From Nitrospirota bacterium (GTDB lineage: Bacteria; Nitrospirota; Nitrospiria; Nitrospirales; Nitrospiraceae): a DNA stretch of 55,593 bases. A program made the translations under genes and the position numbers. The notes beneath the pieces are model-generated. The model ran no database searches. It worked only from the letters and a program-made list of their open reading frames with translations, and had not been told where the DNA came from. The stretch lies in contig JACQQM010000100.1 in assembly GCA_016207025.1 (NCBI GenBank), positions 1 to 55,593 of the forward strand, written 5' to 3'. Every line of letters starts with the position of its first letter. Positions within the stretch are counted from its first letter, which is position 1. Below, in pieces: positions 15,877 to 25,467 of this stretch.

Positions 15877-18800
15877 CTACAACAAGGCAACGGCCCCCTT
15901 GCCCAGCACCTCTTCCACCTCCGCGATGAACAGCTCACTGGGCAACACCGTCAGATCGGGGAGTGCGGCCGTATCGGCTTCAAGGTGGGACGAGAGGGAG
16001 AATGTCAAGTAGATCGCCGTCGGCCCGGGGTGCCGGCGCAGGACTTCCTGAAGCCGGTGCAAACGGGCGGAGGCATCCCCGTTCTCCCGCAAGCGAATGG
16101 TCACCCGCGTGACGGCGCGCGCCTGGAGCTCCGTGAGGGACTCGATCCGTGTCCCTTTCAGCCGGGTGCCTTTTTCCGCGCGGTCCACCGTCCCCGTGAC
16201 TCGGATGACGTGTTCGGGCGCGATCAGGCTCGTGGCGGTTTTGTAGAGATCCGGGAACGCAATGATCTCCACCAGACCGTGCAAATCCTCAATCTGAAAA
16301 TAGGCCATCCGGTCGCCCTTTTTCGTGATCATGGTCTTGACCGTGGTCACGATGCCGCAGAGCTTCACCTCTTTCCCATCCCCCACCTCGGACAGATTCT
16401 CGGTCGTGGCGGTGGAAAACTTCTGGATGGCCTCGGCATACCGCGCAAGCGGGTGAGCCGTGATATAGAACCCGGTCAATTCCCGCTCGTACTTCAGCCG
16501 CTCGTCCTGGGTCCATTCCGGAATATCTGGGAGCGATGAACCGCTGAGGTTGGTCGTCGAGAAGTCATCTTCCGCGAGAGCGCCAAAGATGCTGGTCTGG
16601 CCTCTTTCGCGCTCCCGCTGCACGGCCGCCGCCTCATCCAGGGTCCGTTCCAGCACCGCCGCCAGTTGGGCCCGACGGGCACCGGTCGAATCGAACGCCC
16701 CGGCTTTGATCAGCCCTTCCAGCACACGCTTATTGACCTTGTGCAGATCAATTCGACGGCAGAAATCCGAGAAGGACCGGAAGCGACCGCTCTCATTCCG
16801 GGTCGCGATGATGGATTCGACCGCCCCTTCTCCCACGTTCTTGATCGCAGCCAGGCCGAACCGGATCCCGCCGTCCACGACTGTGAAGTCCGTCTGGCTC
16901 TCGTTCACGTCCGGAGGCAGCACGCGGATACCCAAGTCGCGGCATTCCGTAAAGTAGCCGACCATCTTGTCGGCGTTCCCCATTTCGCTGGTCAGCAGGG
17001 CGGCCATAAATTCCGTCGGGTAGTGAGCCTTGAGGTAGGCCGTCTGGTAGGTGACGAGCGCGTAGGCGGCCGAGTGGGACTTGTTAAAGCCATAGCCCGC
17101 AAAGTAGGCCATGAGGTCGAACAGTTTTTCGGCCTTCCTCTCCGAGAGATGGTGTTTCTTTGCCCCCTGGATAAAGAGCGCTTTCTGCTTTTCCATCTCC
17201 TCGGGCTTCTTTTTGCCCATCGCACGCCGAAGCAGGTCGGCCTGTCCCAACGAAAACCCGGCCAGGCGGTTGGCAATCGCCATCACCTGTTCCTGATACA
17301 CGATGACGCCGTAGGTATCCTTCAGGATCGGTTCCAACGACGGAGGGTCATAGGACATCTGTGATGGATTGCGCTTCCGCTTGATGAAATCATCCACCAT
17401 CCCGCTTTCCAGCGGACCGGGCCGATAGAGAGCCAGGATGGCGATCAGATCCTCAAAACACTCGGGCTTGATCTTCACCAGCAGGTTCCGCATCCCCGGA
17501 CTTTCCAGTTGGAAGATACCGGTGGTGCGGCCGGAAGAGAGCATGGCGTACGTGTCCCGGTCATCAAGCGGAAGACGGGCCAGGTCCAGGGGCTCACTCG
17601 TGGCCTCACGCCCCCCATCGGCCGAACAACGCACGTTAATCAGGCGGACCGCGTGGTTGATCATCGTAAGCGTCTTGAGCCCCAGAAAGTCGAACTTGAC
17701 CAGCCCGATTTTCTCGACGTCGCCCATGGGGTACTGGGTCACGACTTCGTCGTTCGTGCCTTTGTACAGCGGCACATGGTCCGTCAACGGTTCCTGGGAA
17801 ATCACCACGCCGGCCGCGTGGGTGGAGGCGTGCCGCGCCAACCCTTCGAGCGACTGGGCAATTCCCATCAGTTCGCGGATCTTGGGATCCGTCTCGGTCA
17901 GTTCCCGCAGGCGCGGTTCCTGGTCCAGCGCTTCTTTTAAGGTGATGTTGAGCTGGTTGGGAACCAACTTGGCGACCCGATCCACTTCCGCGTACGGAAT
18001 CTCCATGACGCGTCCGACGTCTCGGATGGCGGCCTTGGCTCCGAGGGTCCCGAACGTGATGATCTGGCAGACATGATCCTCGCCATACTTACCGATGACG
18101 TAGTTGATCACCTCGCCCCGGCGGTCCATGCAGAAATCCATGTCAATGTCTGGCATGGTCACGCGCTCGGGGTTCAGAAACCGCTCGAAGAGCAGGTGGT
18201 ACACCAACGGATCGATATCGGTGATCCGCAGCGCATAGGCGACGAGGCTCCCGGCGGCCGAGCCGCGGCCGGGGCCGACTGGGATGCCGCGTGAGCGCGC
18301 GAAGTTGATGATGTCCCAGACGATCAGAAAGTACCCCGCATAGCCCATGGTGGTGATGACTGTAAGTTCCTCGCGGAGACGCAACTCATAGGCTTCGGCC
18401 GGGACACCGCTTGGCCGTTCCCGCAAGCGATCGGCCAACCCCCGCATCGCCAGCTTCTCGAGGTAGCTTTCCCGGGTGTGCCCGCCCGGCACTTGGTACT
18501 GAGGCAGGTAGCTCGTGTTGAAGTTCAACTTGAGATCGCATTGCTCCGCGATGCGGCAGGTATTGAACACGGCCTCCGGCAATTCCGCAAACTCCGCTAC
18601 CATTTCCTGCGTGGACTTGACGTAGAGCTGATCCGTGTCGAATCGAAGTCGATTGGGATCATTGATTGTTTTCCCGGTCTGCAGACACAGCATCAGATCG
18701 TGGGGGCGTGCATCTTCCTTCTTGAGATAATGGCAGTCGTTGGTGCCAGCCAGCGGAATGCCCAGTTTTTTATGGATCTCCACCAGCCCGCGATTGGCGA

Positions 18801-19359
18801 TGCGCTGGTGCTCCAGCCCATTGGCCTGGACTTCGAGGTAATATCGGTCCCTGCCGAAGATCTCTCGATATTCACCAGCCGTCCGGATCGCACCGTCCAT
18901 ATCCTTTTGACCGATGAGGTAGGGCACTTCCCCGCTCAAACATCCTGAGAGTGCAATCAGCCCTTCATGATGCTGCTGGAGCAACTCCTTGTCCATCCGT
19001 GGCTTGTAATAGAACCCTTCTAAGTAGGCCTTGCTGACCAGCTTGATCAGGTTCTGGTATCCGGTCCGGTCCGCTGCCAGAAGAATGAGATGGTAGTAGT
19101 CGTTGTGCGCCAGATGACCCTCACGAACCAGCCGGCTACCGGGCGCCAGGTACGCCTCGCACCCGATGATGGGCTTCACCCCGCCGGCCTGCGCCTTTTG
19201 GTAGAATTCCACCGCGCCGAACATGTTGCCGTGGTCCGTCAGGGCCACCGCCGGCATGCCGAAGGTCTTGACCTGCTGAATCAGGGGGTCAATCTGGTTC
19301 GCCCCATCCAAGAGGCTGTACTGGGTATGCAGGTGAAGGTGAACGAATTGGGAAGGCAC
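15877..19359 (-). CDS. dnaE: DNA polymerase III subunit alpha
   Basis: 1160 aa. Replicative polymerase catalytic subunit. N-terminal PHP domain (FVHLHLHTQYSLLDGAN), then the C-family palm with PDIDMDFCMDRR (catalytic Asp pair), the FAGYGFNKSHSAAYA segment, tandem HhH and a C-terminal OB-fold (CGIVTTVKTMITKKGDRMAYF). The GTG at 19359 is preferred over the ATG at 19401 because GAGG lies upstream of it and a promoter (TTGACT, N17, TACAAT) would start transcription near 19374, after that ATG. accA follows after 29 bases. The error-prone DnaE2 type is unlikely, since the PHP and OB parts are complete. Confidence 0.96.
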   Translation of the reverse strand: MPSQFVHLHLHTQYSLLDGANQIDPLIQQVKTFGMPAVALTDHGNMFGAVEFYQKAQAGGVKPIIGCEAYLAPGSRLVREGHLAHNDYYHLILLAADRTGYQNLIKLVSKAYLEGFYYKPRMDKELLQQHHEGLIALSGCLSGEVPYLIGQKDMDGAIRTAGEYREIFGRDRYYLEVQANGLEHQRIANRGLVEIHKKLGIPLAGTNDCHYLKKEDARPHDLMLCLQTGKTINDPNRLRFDTDQLYVKSTQEMVAEFAELPEAVFNTCRIAEQCDLKLNFNTSYLPQYQVPGGHTRESYLEKLAMRGLADRLRERPSGVPAEAYELRLREELTVITTMGYAGYFLIVWDIINFARSRGIPVGPGRGSAAGSLVAYALRITDIDPLVYHLLFERFLNPERVTMPDIDMDFCMDRRGEVINYVIGKYGEDHVCQIITFGTLGAKAAIRDVGRVMEIPYAEVDRVAKLVPNQLNITLKEALDQEPRLRELTETDPKIRELMGIAQSLEGLARHASTHAAGVVISQEPLTDHVPLYKGTNDEVVTQYPMGDVEKIGLVKFDFLGLKTLTMINHAVRLINVRCSADGGREATSEPLDLARLPLDDRDTYAMLSSGRTTGIFQLESPGMRNLLVKIKPECFEDLIAILALYRPGPLESGMVDDFIKRKRNPSQMSYDPPSLEPILKDTYGVIVYQEQVMAIANRLAGFSLGQADLLRRAMGKKKPEEMEKQKALFIQGAKKHHLSERKAEKLFDLMAYFAGYGFNKSHSAAYALVTYQTAYLKAHYPTEFMAALLTSEMGNADKMVGYFTECRDLGIRVLPPDVNESQTDFTVVDGGIRFGLAAIKNVGEGAVESIIATRNESGRFRSFSDFCRRIDLHKVNKRVLEGLIKAGAFDSTGARRAQLAAVLERTLDEAAAVQRERERGQTSIFGALAEDDFSTTNLSGSSLPDIPEWTQDERLKYERELTGFYITAHPLARYAEAIQKFSTATTENLSEVGDGKEVKLCGIVTTVKTMITKKGDRMAYFQIEDLHGLVEIIAFPDLYKTATSLIAPEHVIRVTGTVDRAEKGTRLKGTRIESLTELQARAVTRVTIRLRENGDASARLHRLQEVLRRHPGPTAIYLTFSLSSHLEADTAALPDLTVLPSELFIAEVEEVLGKGAVALL

Positions 19360-19380
19360 GAGGGGAAACCTCGACCGCAG

Positions 19381-19409
19381 ATTGTAATCGGACCTCGTCA
19401 TGAAGTCAA
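19381..19409 (-). promoter_or_regulatory. Sigma-70 promoter for dnaE-accA
   Basis: Minus strand: TTGACT (19404-19409), 17-base spacer, TACAAT (19381-19386). Predicted start near 19374, 15 bases before the GTG; this decides the dnaE start codon. Confidence 0.6.
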
Positions 19410-19544
19410 CGAAAAGACGGCCGACGATCCGACCCACTCTCGACAGACGCGAGAAACGCTTGCCGCTCTTCAGCAGGTCATCCAGGAAGCGTCGCGCGAC
19501 GCACAAATGGCGCTCACGAGCTGTCGCGCCGCACATTCCACGCC

Positions 19545-19573
19545 TTGAACTTCAGGGGGCTATCTGATATTCT
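19545..19573 (+). promoter_or_regulatory. Sigma-70 promoter for purH
   Basis: TTGAAC (19545-19550), 17-base spacer, TATTCT (19568-19573). Start near 19580, 40 bases before the purH ATG. No purine-box or riboswitch pattern was recognised in the leader. Confidence 0.5.
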
Positions 19574-19619
19574 TGCGCCGCGTCGCGATGGTGAAAGTGC
19601 GCAGGACAGGAGAACCGGC

Positions 19620-21176
19620 ATGGCCAGTCTGAAGCGGGCGTTGATCAGCGTATCCGATAAAACAGGAGTCGTGGAGCTGGCCAGAGGGCTGGTGGCCCTG
19701 GGCGTGGAAATCCTCTCCACGGGCGGGACCGCCAAAACCTTGCGGGACGCCGGCGTTCCCGTCACCGACGTGGCGGCCTATACCGGCTCCCCAGAAATTC
19801 TGGATGGTCGAGTCAAAACGCTGCATCCCAAAATCCATGGAGGCCTATTAGGCCGCCGCAGTATCCCGACGCACGTGGCCGAGATGCAACAGCATGGCAT
19901 CGGGGCCATCGACGTGGTGGCGGTCAATTTGTATCCGTTTGAGACGGCCACCGCCAAACCCGATTGTACCTTCGAGCACGCCATCGAGAATATCGATATC
20001 GGCGGGCCATCCATGCTGCGCTCCGCCGCCAAAAATCACGAGGATGTGCTGGTCATGGTAGACCCGGCCGACTACGCCCGAGTGCTAGGTGCCCTCAACG
20101 CCGACACCGTGACGCCAGCCCTTCGCCGCGAGCTGGCCGCCAAGGTGTTTCAGCACACCGCCCGGTATGACAGCCTGATCGCCAACTACCTCGAGCGGCA
20201 ACGAGAGGAGCAGCCCACCGTACGGTTTCCCGCCATCCTCTCGCTCCAGTACGAGCGGGTCGAGATGCTTCGGTACGGCGAGAACCCCCACCAACAGGGC
20301 GCGTTCTATCGCGAGCTGGGTGCGCGGGAGCCGTCGGTGTCTCGGGCGAAGACGCTGCACGGCAAGGCGATGTCCTACAACAATTACCTGGATGCGAACT
20401 CGGCGCTGGAACTCGTCAAGGAATTCGACGAGCCGGCGGCCGTCATCGTCAAGCACAACAATCCGTGCGGCGTAGCCCATGGCGCGAGCGCCGTCGAAGC
20501 CTACGTGCGGGCGCGGGAAACCGACCCGGTGTCGGCCTTCGGGGGCGTGATCGCGTTCAATCGGCCGGTGGACCTTGCGGCGGCTAAAGAAATCACCTCC
20601 ACGTTTGTGGAGGTGGTGGTCGCACCGCGCTACGACCAGGAGGCGCTGGCGGAGCTGAAGCGGAAGAAGGATCTCCGCCTCCTGGAAGTGGGGCCGCTCA
20701 CGCCGAGCGCGCGCGACGGAATGGATCTGAAAAAATTGATCGGGGGCCTGATCGTGCAGGATCGGGATCTGGGTGTGCTGAAGGATCTCCGCATGCTTCC
20801 CGTGCCGACGAAGCGCCGGCCTACCGATGAGGAATTTGCGGCGTGCGCGTTTGCCTGGAAGGTCTGCAAGCACGTGAAGTCCAACGCCATCGTGTACGCG
20901 AGAGCAGGCCAGACGGTTGGAATCGGTGCCGGGCAGATGAGTCGAGTCGACTCCGTCAGACTCGCAGGCATGAAAGCGGTCCTGCCGGTCAAGGGCTGCG
21001 TGATGGCCTCGGACGCTTTCTTTCCGTTCCGAGACGGTCTGGACGCGGCAGCGCAGGCCGGGATTACCGCCGTGATTCAACCCGGTGGCTCGATTCGCGA
21101 CCGGGAAGTCATCGCGGCCGCGGACGAGCATCAGATGGCCATGATCCTGACCGGCATGCGCCATTTCCGTCACTAA
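19620..21176 (+). CDS. purH: Bifunctional AICAR transformylase / IMP cyclohydrolase
   Basis: 518 aa. It catalyses the last two steps of IMP synthesis. The N-terminal MGS-like cyclohydrolase domain shows [11 protein letters not shown] and [15 protein letters not shown]; the AICAR transformylase part shows [24 protein letters not shown] and the catalytic [11 protein letters not shown]. The start at 19620 follows AGGAG; the upstream 25 in-frame codons cover the promoter. It is followed by purD after 130 bases on the same strand. Confidence 0.97.
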   Translation: MASLKRALISVSDKTGVVELARGLVALGVEILSTGGTAKTLRDAGVPVTDVAAYTGSPEILDGRVKTLHPKIHGGLLGRRSIPTHVAEMQQHGIGAIDVVAVNLYPFETATAKPDCTFEHAIENIDIGGPSMLRSAAKNHEDVLVMVDPADYARVLGALNADTVTPALRRELAAKVFQHTARYDSLIANYLERQREEQPTVRFPAILSLQYERVEMLRYGENPHQQGAFYRELGAREPSVSRAKTLHGKAMSYNNYLDANSALELVKEFDEPAAVIVKHNNPCGVAHGASAVEAYVRARETDPVSAFGGVIAFNRPVDLAAAKEITSTFVEVVVAPRYDQEALAELKRKKDLRLLEVGPLTPSARDGMDLKKLIGGLIVQDRDLGVLKDLRMLPVPTKRRPTDEEFAACAFAWKVCKHVKSNAIVYARAGQTVGIGAGQMSRVDSVRLAGMKAVLPVKGCVMASDAFFPFRDGLDAAAQAGITAVIQPGGSIRDREVIAAADEHQMAMILTGMRHFRH

Positions 21177-21306
21177 GCGATTGCCGAAACAACATCATCC
21201 GAAAGGACCTATTGATTCCATCGCGCACCCATAAATCAGGCGCTACTTCCAATGCAATCGGCGCCGCCCAGCGCTCCTCATTCCTTTCCTACGTTAAGGT
21301 TCAGCA

Positions 21307-22623
21307 GTGAAAGTGTTGATTGTCGGCAACGGGGGCCGCGAACACGCCCTCGCATGGAAAATCGCACAGAGCCCTCGAGTCTCCAGCCTGTTCTGCGCGC
21401 CCGGAAACGCCGGCGTCGAGCAGGTGGCGCGGTGTGTTACCATCGCGGTCGATGATGTCGCAGCACTCAAGGCGTTCGTGATCGAGAAGGGAATTGACCT
21501 GACCGTGGTGGGTCCGGAGGGCCCTCTGGCGCTGGGGATTGTGGATGAATTCCGAAGAGCCAAACTCAGGATCTTCGGGCCGACACGCGGCGCCGCGCTG
21601 ATTGAATCCAGCAAAATCTTTTCAAAAGACCTGATGGCGCGGCATCGGATTCCCACCGCATCGGGACGGAGTTTCGACACGTTGAAGCCCGCCCTTGAGT
21701 ATCTTGAACGCCAGCCGCTGCCGATTGTTGTGAAGGCCGACGGCTTGGCGCAGGGCAAAGGGGTCGTCGTCGCGACGACGCGGGAAGACGCCTCCCGAGC
21801 GGTGAGCGACATGCTGGAGAAACTGGCCTTCGGCCAGGCTGGCCGTCGTGTGGTAATTGAGGAATTTCTGGATGGCGAGGAACTCACCGTCATGGCGTTC
21901 ACCGATGGGAATACGGTGGTGCCGATGGCGGCGGCCCAGGACCACAAACGGGTTGGCGACGGCGATACCGGCCCGAATACAGGGGGGATGGGGGCCTACG
22001 CGCCGGCACCGATTGCCACCCCTTCTTTGCTGGCGACCATCACGCGCGACATTCTGCACCCTGTCGTGGAGGCACTGGCGCGCCTCGGCAGCCCCTTTCA
22101 CGGCGTGCTCTACGCGGGCCTGATGATCGTGCGCGGGAGGCCGTACGTCCTGGAGTTCAACGCCCGTTTCGGCGACCCGGAGACGCAGGTGGTCCTGCCC
22201 CTGCTGAAAACCGATCTGGTGGATATCATGGAAGCGGTGGTCGAACACCGCCTGGATCAGCTCGAGGTCACATGGCACGAGCGCGCGGCGGTGTGTGTGG
22301 TGCTGACCTCGGCCGGCTACCCTGGGTCCTATGCGACAGGGTTGCCCATTGGCGGACTACCGGAGGGCTTCGAATCCGGGGACGTCATGATCTTTCATGC
22401 AGGCACCAAGCGGCAGGGCAGGAATGTCGTCACGGCAGGAGGGCGGGTACTGGGAGTCACCGGCATCGGTCCTCACCTGGAAGTCGCGCGGGAACGGGCG
22501 TACAACGCTGCGCGGAAGATCTCCTTTCAAGGCTGCCACCTTCGGTCCGACATCGCCAACCGCGCGCTCGCATCGGTCATCGGGCAACCGTCGGTGTCGG
22601 GCAATGGAGGGCGGCGGGGGTAG
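21307..22623 (+). CDS. purD: Phosphoribosylamine-glycine ligase (GAR synthetase)
   Basis: 438 aa, GTG start. An ATP-grasp enzyme joining glycine to phosphoribosylamine in purine synthesis. Signatures: VLIVGNGGREHALAWK at the N-terminus, VVKADGLAQGKGVVVA, GANTGGMGAYAP-like TGPNTGGMGAYAP, and VLEFNARFGDPETQ. The stop is 2 bases before the ATG of the TsaC-like gene, so the two are co-translated. Confidence 0.97.
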   Translation: MKVLIVGNGGREHALAWKIAQSPRVSSLFCAPGNAGVEQVARCVTIAVDDVAALKAFVIEKGIDLTVVGPEGPLALGIVDEFRRAKLRIFGPTRGAALIESSKIFSKDLMARHRIPTASGRSFDTLKPALEYLERQPLPIVVKADGLAQGKGVVVATTREDASRAVSDMLEKLAFGQAGRRVVIEEFLDGEELTVMAFTDGNTVVPMAAAQDHKRVGDGDTGPNTGGMGAYAPAPIATPSLLATITRDILHPVVEALARLGSPFHGVLYAGLMIVRGRPYVLEFNARFGDPETQVVLPLLKTDLVDIMEAVVEHRLDQLEVTWHERAAVCVVLTSAGYPGSYATGLPIGGLPEGFESGDVMIFHAGTKRQGRNVVTAGGRVLGVTGIGPHLEVARERAYNAARKISFQGCHLRSDIANRALASVIGQPSVSGNGGRRG

Positions 22624-22625
22624 AG

Positions 22626-23273
22626 ATGGCACGAGTGCTTAGTCTCGAGCTGACTCCTTCCGGGATGGTCCTGGAGGAGACCGCTCGCGTCATTCAGAAG
22701 GACGGCGTGATCGCAATGCCGACGGAAAGTTTCTATGCCGTTGGGGCGTCAGCGAGGAACGAAGCCGCCGTGCGGCGTGTGTCTGCCATGAAAGGACGAC
22801 GGGTCGGGAAACCGATCCTGGTGCTGATTCCCGATCAGGCCGAATTGGCCGCGCTCGTCGCGGAAGTGACACCAGCCGCCGCCGCCTTAATCGAGCAGTT
22901 CTGGCCAGGCCCCTTGACGCTCATATTCCGAGCCTCTCGCTTCCTGCCCGACGCACTGACCGAGGGAGCCGGCACAGTGGGAGTCAGACACACGGCCTAT
23001 CCGATGCTGGTCCCACTGCTCCGCCACGTAGGACCGTTGACCGGGACCAGTGCGAATCGAGCAGGACAGCCACCGGCGAAAACGGCAGGGGAGGTCCAGG
23101 CTATGCTGGGCACCGATCTGGATTTGATCCTCGACGGGGGACCGACGCCGGGAGGGATGCCATCCACGATCATTGACACGGTCGGCCCGGTCCGTGTCCT
23201 GCGGGAAGGACCGATCTCCCGTCATCAGATCGAGTCGGCCTTGAGCCATTCGGGTCTCGCGCTGGCGTCATGA
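22626..23273 (+). CDS. L-threonylcarbamoyladenylate synthase (TsaC/Sua5/YrdC)
   Basis: 215 aa. It makes threonylcarbamoyl-AMP from threonine, bicarbonate and ATP for the t6A37 modification of ANN-decoding tRNAs. YrdC fold: GGVIAMPTESFYAVGA-like core (GVIAMPTESFYAVGA), KGRRVGKPILVLI, FWPGPLTLIF, and PLTGTSANRAGQPPA. It is the short form without the Sua5 C-terminal domain. Starts 2 bases after purD; that pairing couples purine synthesis and tRNA modification by position only. Confidence 0.9.
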   Translation: MARVLSLELTPSGMVLEETARVIQKDGVIAMPTESFYAVGASARNEAAVRRVSAMKGRRVGKPILVLIPDQAELAALVAEVTPAAAALIEQFWPGPLTLIFRASRFLPDALTEGAGTVGVRHTAYPMLVPLLRHVGPLTGTSANRAGQPPAKTAGEVQAMLGTDLDLILDGGPTPGGMPSTIIDTVGPVRVLREGPISRHQIESALSHSGLALAS

Positions 23274-23336
23274 TGATCCAACGCATCACGTCGTGATTCT
23301 GCAAGCCGCAGTTCACAGGGAGCAGGGGAGGAGGAC

Positions 23337-23753
23337 ATGAGAAAAGAAGCGATCGGCATGGGGCTAAGGTCGGGGGTGGTGATCGTCGTAGCACTGATCG
23401 GGCTGAGCGGTTGCGATTACTGGCCACCGGCCCTGCAGGCCCAAATCGAGCAGTTGCGGACTGACGCGCAGACCGCGGTGACAGAGAAGGCCAAAGTTGA
23501 GGCAAAGTTGAACGAAACTATCAAGCTGCTGAATGAAACCACCAAATTGAAGGATGAGCTACAGGCTCGCGTGGATGAATTCGCGCGCCTCCATCGCGAG
23601 CAGGCCGCCAAGCTGGCCAGCCTGGAAAAAGACTTGGCAGCGGAACGGCAGAAGATGGCGAAATCCGGCAAGAAGGCGGCACCGGCTAAAGCCAGCGCCA
23701 AGGCCTCGCCAAAAAAGAAGCCCGCCAAAGCTCCGGCCAAAAAGGGGGCCTAG
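23337..23753 (+). CDS. Coiled-coil lipoprotein with Lys/Ala/Pro-rich tail
   Basis: 138 aa. Signal peptide with lipobox LSGC, lipidated Cys26. Residues 33-105 are a continuous predicted coiled coil (QIEQLRTDAQTAVTEKAKVEAKL, in heptads). The last 30 residues are nearly all Lys, Ala and Pro (KKAAPAKASAKASPKKKPAK), resembling a peptidoglycan- or polyanion-binding tail. Strong GGGAGGAGG ribosome site. Its architecture recalls Lpp-like or cell-envelope spacer lipoproteins, but no family is assigned. Confidence 0.7.
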   Translation: MRKEAIGMGLRSGVVIVVALIGLSGCDYWPPALQAQIEQLRTDAQTAVTEKAKVEAKLNETIKLLNETTKLKDELQARVDEFARLHREQAAKLASLEKDLAAERQKMAKSGKKAAPAKASAKASPKKKPAKAPAKKGA

Positions 23754-23774
23754 AGACCGTTCCGAATTTCTAGC

Positions 23775-24152
23775 TCAGGAGGAAGAGGAGGGGGTCGTGG
23801 AGGTTCCCGAAGGCGCGGAGTCGGATCCGGCTCCAACGCTGGAGCTGGGCACGGGTGAGTCTTTCGACGTCGTTGTCGCCGTTTGGCTGGTCGACGTCAC
23901 AACCGGCTCTTTCTGATCTTTTTGACCGTTAGCCGGCTTTCCCGCCGACTCAGGCTGAGCCGACGGCTTCAGTTTTTCCGAATAATCCGTGACGTACCAG
24001 CCGCTTCCCTTGAACATGATGGCCGGTGGTGAAATGACTTTCATGACGGCGTTTCCGCAACGCACACAGTTCGACACCGGAGGATCGCTGAACTTTTGCT
24101 TGACTTCGAACCGATGCTGGCAACTCTGGCAAACATATTCGTAAATCGGCAC
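23775..24152 (-). CDS. FmdB-family zinc ribbon protein with Ser/Thr-rich tail
   Basis: 125 aa. The first 45 residues match the FmdB regulatory/zinc ribbon family: PIYEYVCQSCQHRFEV, then SNCVRCGNAVMKVI, giving four Cys for one zinc, followed by FKGSGWYVTDY, also typical. The tail is low-complexity Ser, Thr, Pro and Gly. GTG start at 24152 chosen because GGAGGTGGA lies 2-3 bases upstream and family members begin PIYEY; an ATG 15 bases upstream is possible. Function of the family is not firmly known. Confidence 0.85.
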   Translation of the reverse strand: MPIYEYVCQSCQHRFEVKQKFSDPPVSNCVRCGNAVMKVISPPAIMFKGSGWYVTDYSEKLKPSAQPESAGKPANGQKDQKEPVVTSTSQTATTTSKDSPVPSSSVGAGSDSAPSGTSTTPSSSS

Positions 24153-24204
24153 ACTCCACCTCCCCACTCATAAAAGCCATTGTCACTTTCAGCCGTCAGA
24201 GTTT

Positions 24205-24232
24205 TTCATAACACCGCTTGAAAGAAAGTCAA
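24205..24232 (-). promoter_or_regulatory. Candidate promoter for the FmdB gene
   Basis: Minus strand: TTGACT (24227-24232), 16-base spacer, TATGAA (24205-24210). Leader of about 45 bases. Confidence 0.4.
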
Positions 24233-24273
24233 GCAGTCGGCTCCCCGCCTGGATGCCTCCCGGCACGCAGGGA

Positions 24274-25467
24274 TCACCGCAGCGTTCCGAGCGCGGCCTG
24301 CATCCGATCCAGTCCTCTCGTGACCGAATCCATGCTGGTGGCATACGAGAGACGGATGTGAGAAGGACTGCCAAACGGCTCGCCCGGCACCACGGCTACC
24401 CGCGCTTCTTTGAGCAAATAGGCGGCGAGGTCTGCTGCGGAAGCGATCGGCCCTTGCACATGTCGGCGACCGAACACGCCGGCCACGTTCGGGAACGCAT
24501 AAAACGCCCCCGCCGGCATACGGCAACTGACACCCGGTATCTTGTTCAGCCGTTCCACCATCAGACGGCGGCGGCGATCGAATTCCACCACCATCTGCCG
24601 CGTGAAGGCATCACCACCCCGGAGCGCAGCAACCGCGGCTTTCTGGGAGATGGAGGAAGGGTTCGAGGTGCTCTGGCTTTGAATGTTCGCCATGGCGGTG
24701 ATGAGTTCTTTCGGTCCTGCGGCATAACCGATCCGCCAGCCGGTCATGGCATACGCCTTGGACACTCCGTTGACCACGACAGTCCGCGCGGCCACCTCGG
24801 GCCCCAACGTCGCGATACTGATGTGCCGGACCCCGTCGTAGAGAATTTTCTCGTAAATCTCGTCTGAGATGATCACGAAATCGCGCCGCAGCGCCACTTC
24901 AGCAATATCCTGCAGGATAGCCCGATCATAAATCGCCCCGGTCGGGTTGCATGGGCTGTTGATGATGATCGCCTTGGTCCGGGATGTCACGCGTGCTTCC
25001 AGCATGGGCCGGCTGATCGCATAGCCATCAGCTTCGCGCGTCTCGAGAAGCACCGGCGTCGCATCGTTGAGCAACACCTGATCCTGATAGGAAACCCAGA
25101 ACGGAGACGGAATGATCACCTCATCGCCGGCTTCGAACAAGGCTTCCGCGAGGTTGTACAGGGTATGTTTGGCTCCGCAGGACACAAGGATCTGAGACTT
25201 CTCGTAACAGAGTCCCTGTTCCGCTTCCAGCTTCTCGACAATCGCCTGTCTCAGCTCGTCAATGCCGGAGGAGGCCGTGTATTTGGTAAAGCCTGCCCTG
25301 ATGGCGGCTTCGGCTGCCACCTTCACCGAGTCCGGCGTATCAAAATCCGGTTCTCCCGAGGCGAAATCAATGATGTCGATCCCCTGCGCGGCCATCGCTT
25401 TGGCTGTCGCGGTAATACTGAGGGTGGGAGAGGGCACAATCCGCCCAGTACGAGCCGCTAACTTCAT
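24274..25467 (-). CDS. Class I PLP-dependent aminotransferase (aspartate aminotransferase-like)
   Basis: 397 aa, full length. Type Igamma/Ibeta aspartate aminotransferase pattern: DFASGEPDFDTP, GAKHTLYNLAEAL, IINSPCNPTGAIYD, ISDEIYEKILYDG and the PLP lysine in SKAYAMTGWRIGY; C-terminal LSYATSMDSV. It interconverts aspartate and oxaloacetate with glutamate/2-oxoglutarate, or may act on prephenate or aromatic acids, which cannot be separated by eye. Its ATG overlaps the coaD stop by 4 bases. Confidence 0.92.
   Translation of the reverse strand: MKLAARTGRIVPSPTLSITATAKAMAAQGIDIIDFASGEPDFDTPDSVKVAAEAAIRAGFTKYTASSGIDELRQAIVEKLEAEQGLCYEKSQILVSCGAKHTLYNLAEALFEAGDEVIIPSPFWVSYQDQVLLNDATPVLLETREADGYAISRPMLEARVTSRTKAIIINSPCNPTGAIYDRAILQDIAEVALRRDFVIISDEIYEKILYDGVRHISIATLGPEVAARTVVVNGVSKAYAMTGWRIGYAAGPKELITAMANIQSQSTSNPSSISQKAAVAALRGGDAFTRQMVVEFDRRRRLMVERLNKIPGVSCRMPAGAFYAFPNVAGVFGRRHVQGPIASAADLAAYLLKEARVAVVPGEPFGSPSHIRLSYATSMDSVTRGLDRMQAALGTLR

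Noticed and set aside
19360-19536. Longer N-terminus for DnaE
   Set aside because: Promoter hexamers lie inside it and the sequence does not resemble the PHP domain start.
22272-22625. Longer N-terminus for the TsaC/Sua5 protein
   Set aside because: It runs inside purD in another frame; the ATG at 22626 gives the normal family start.
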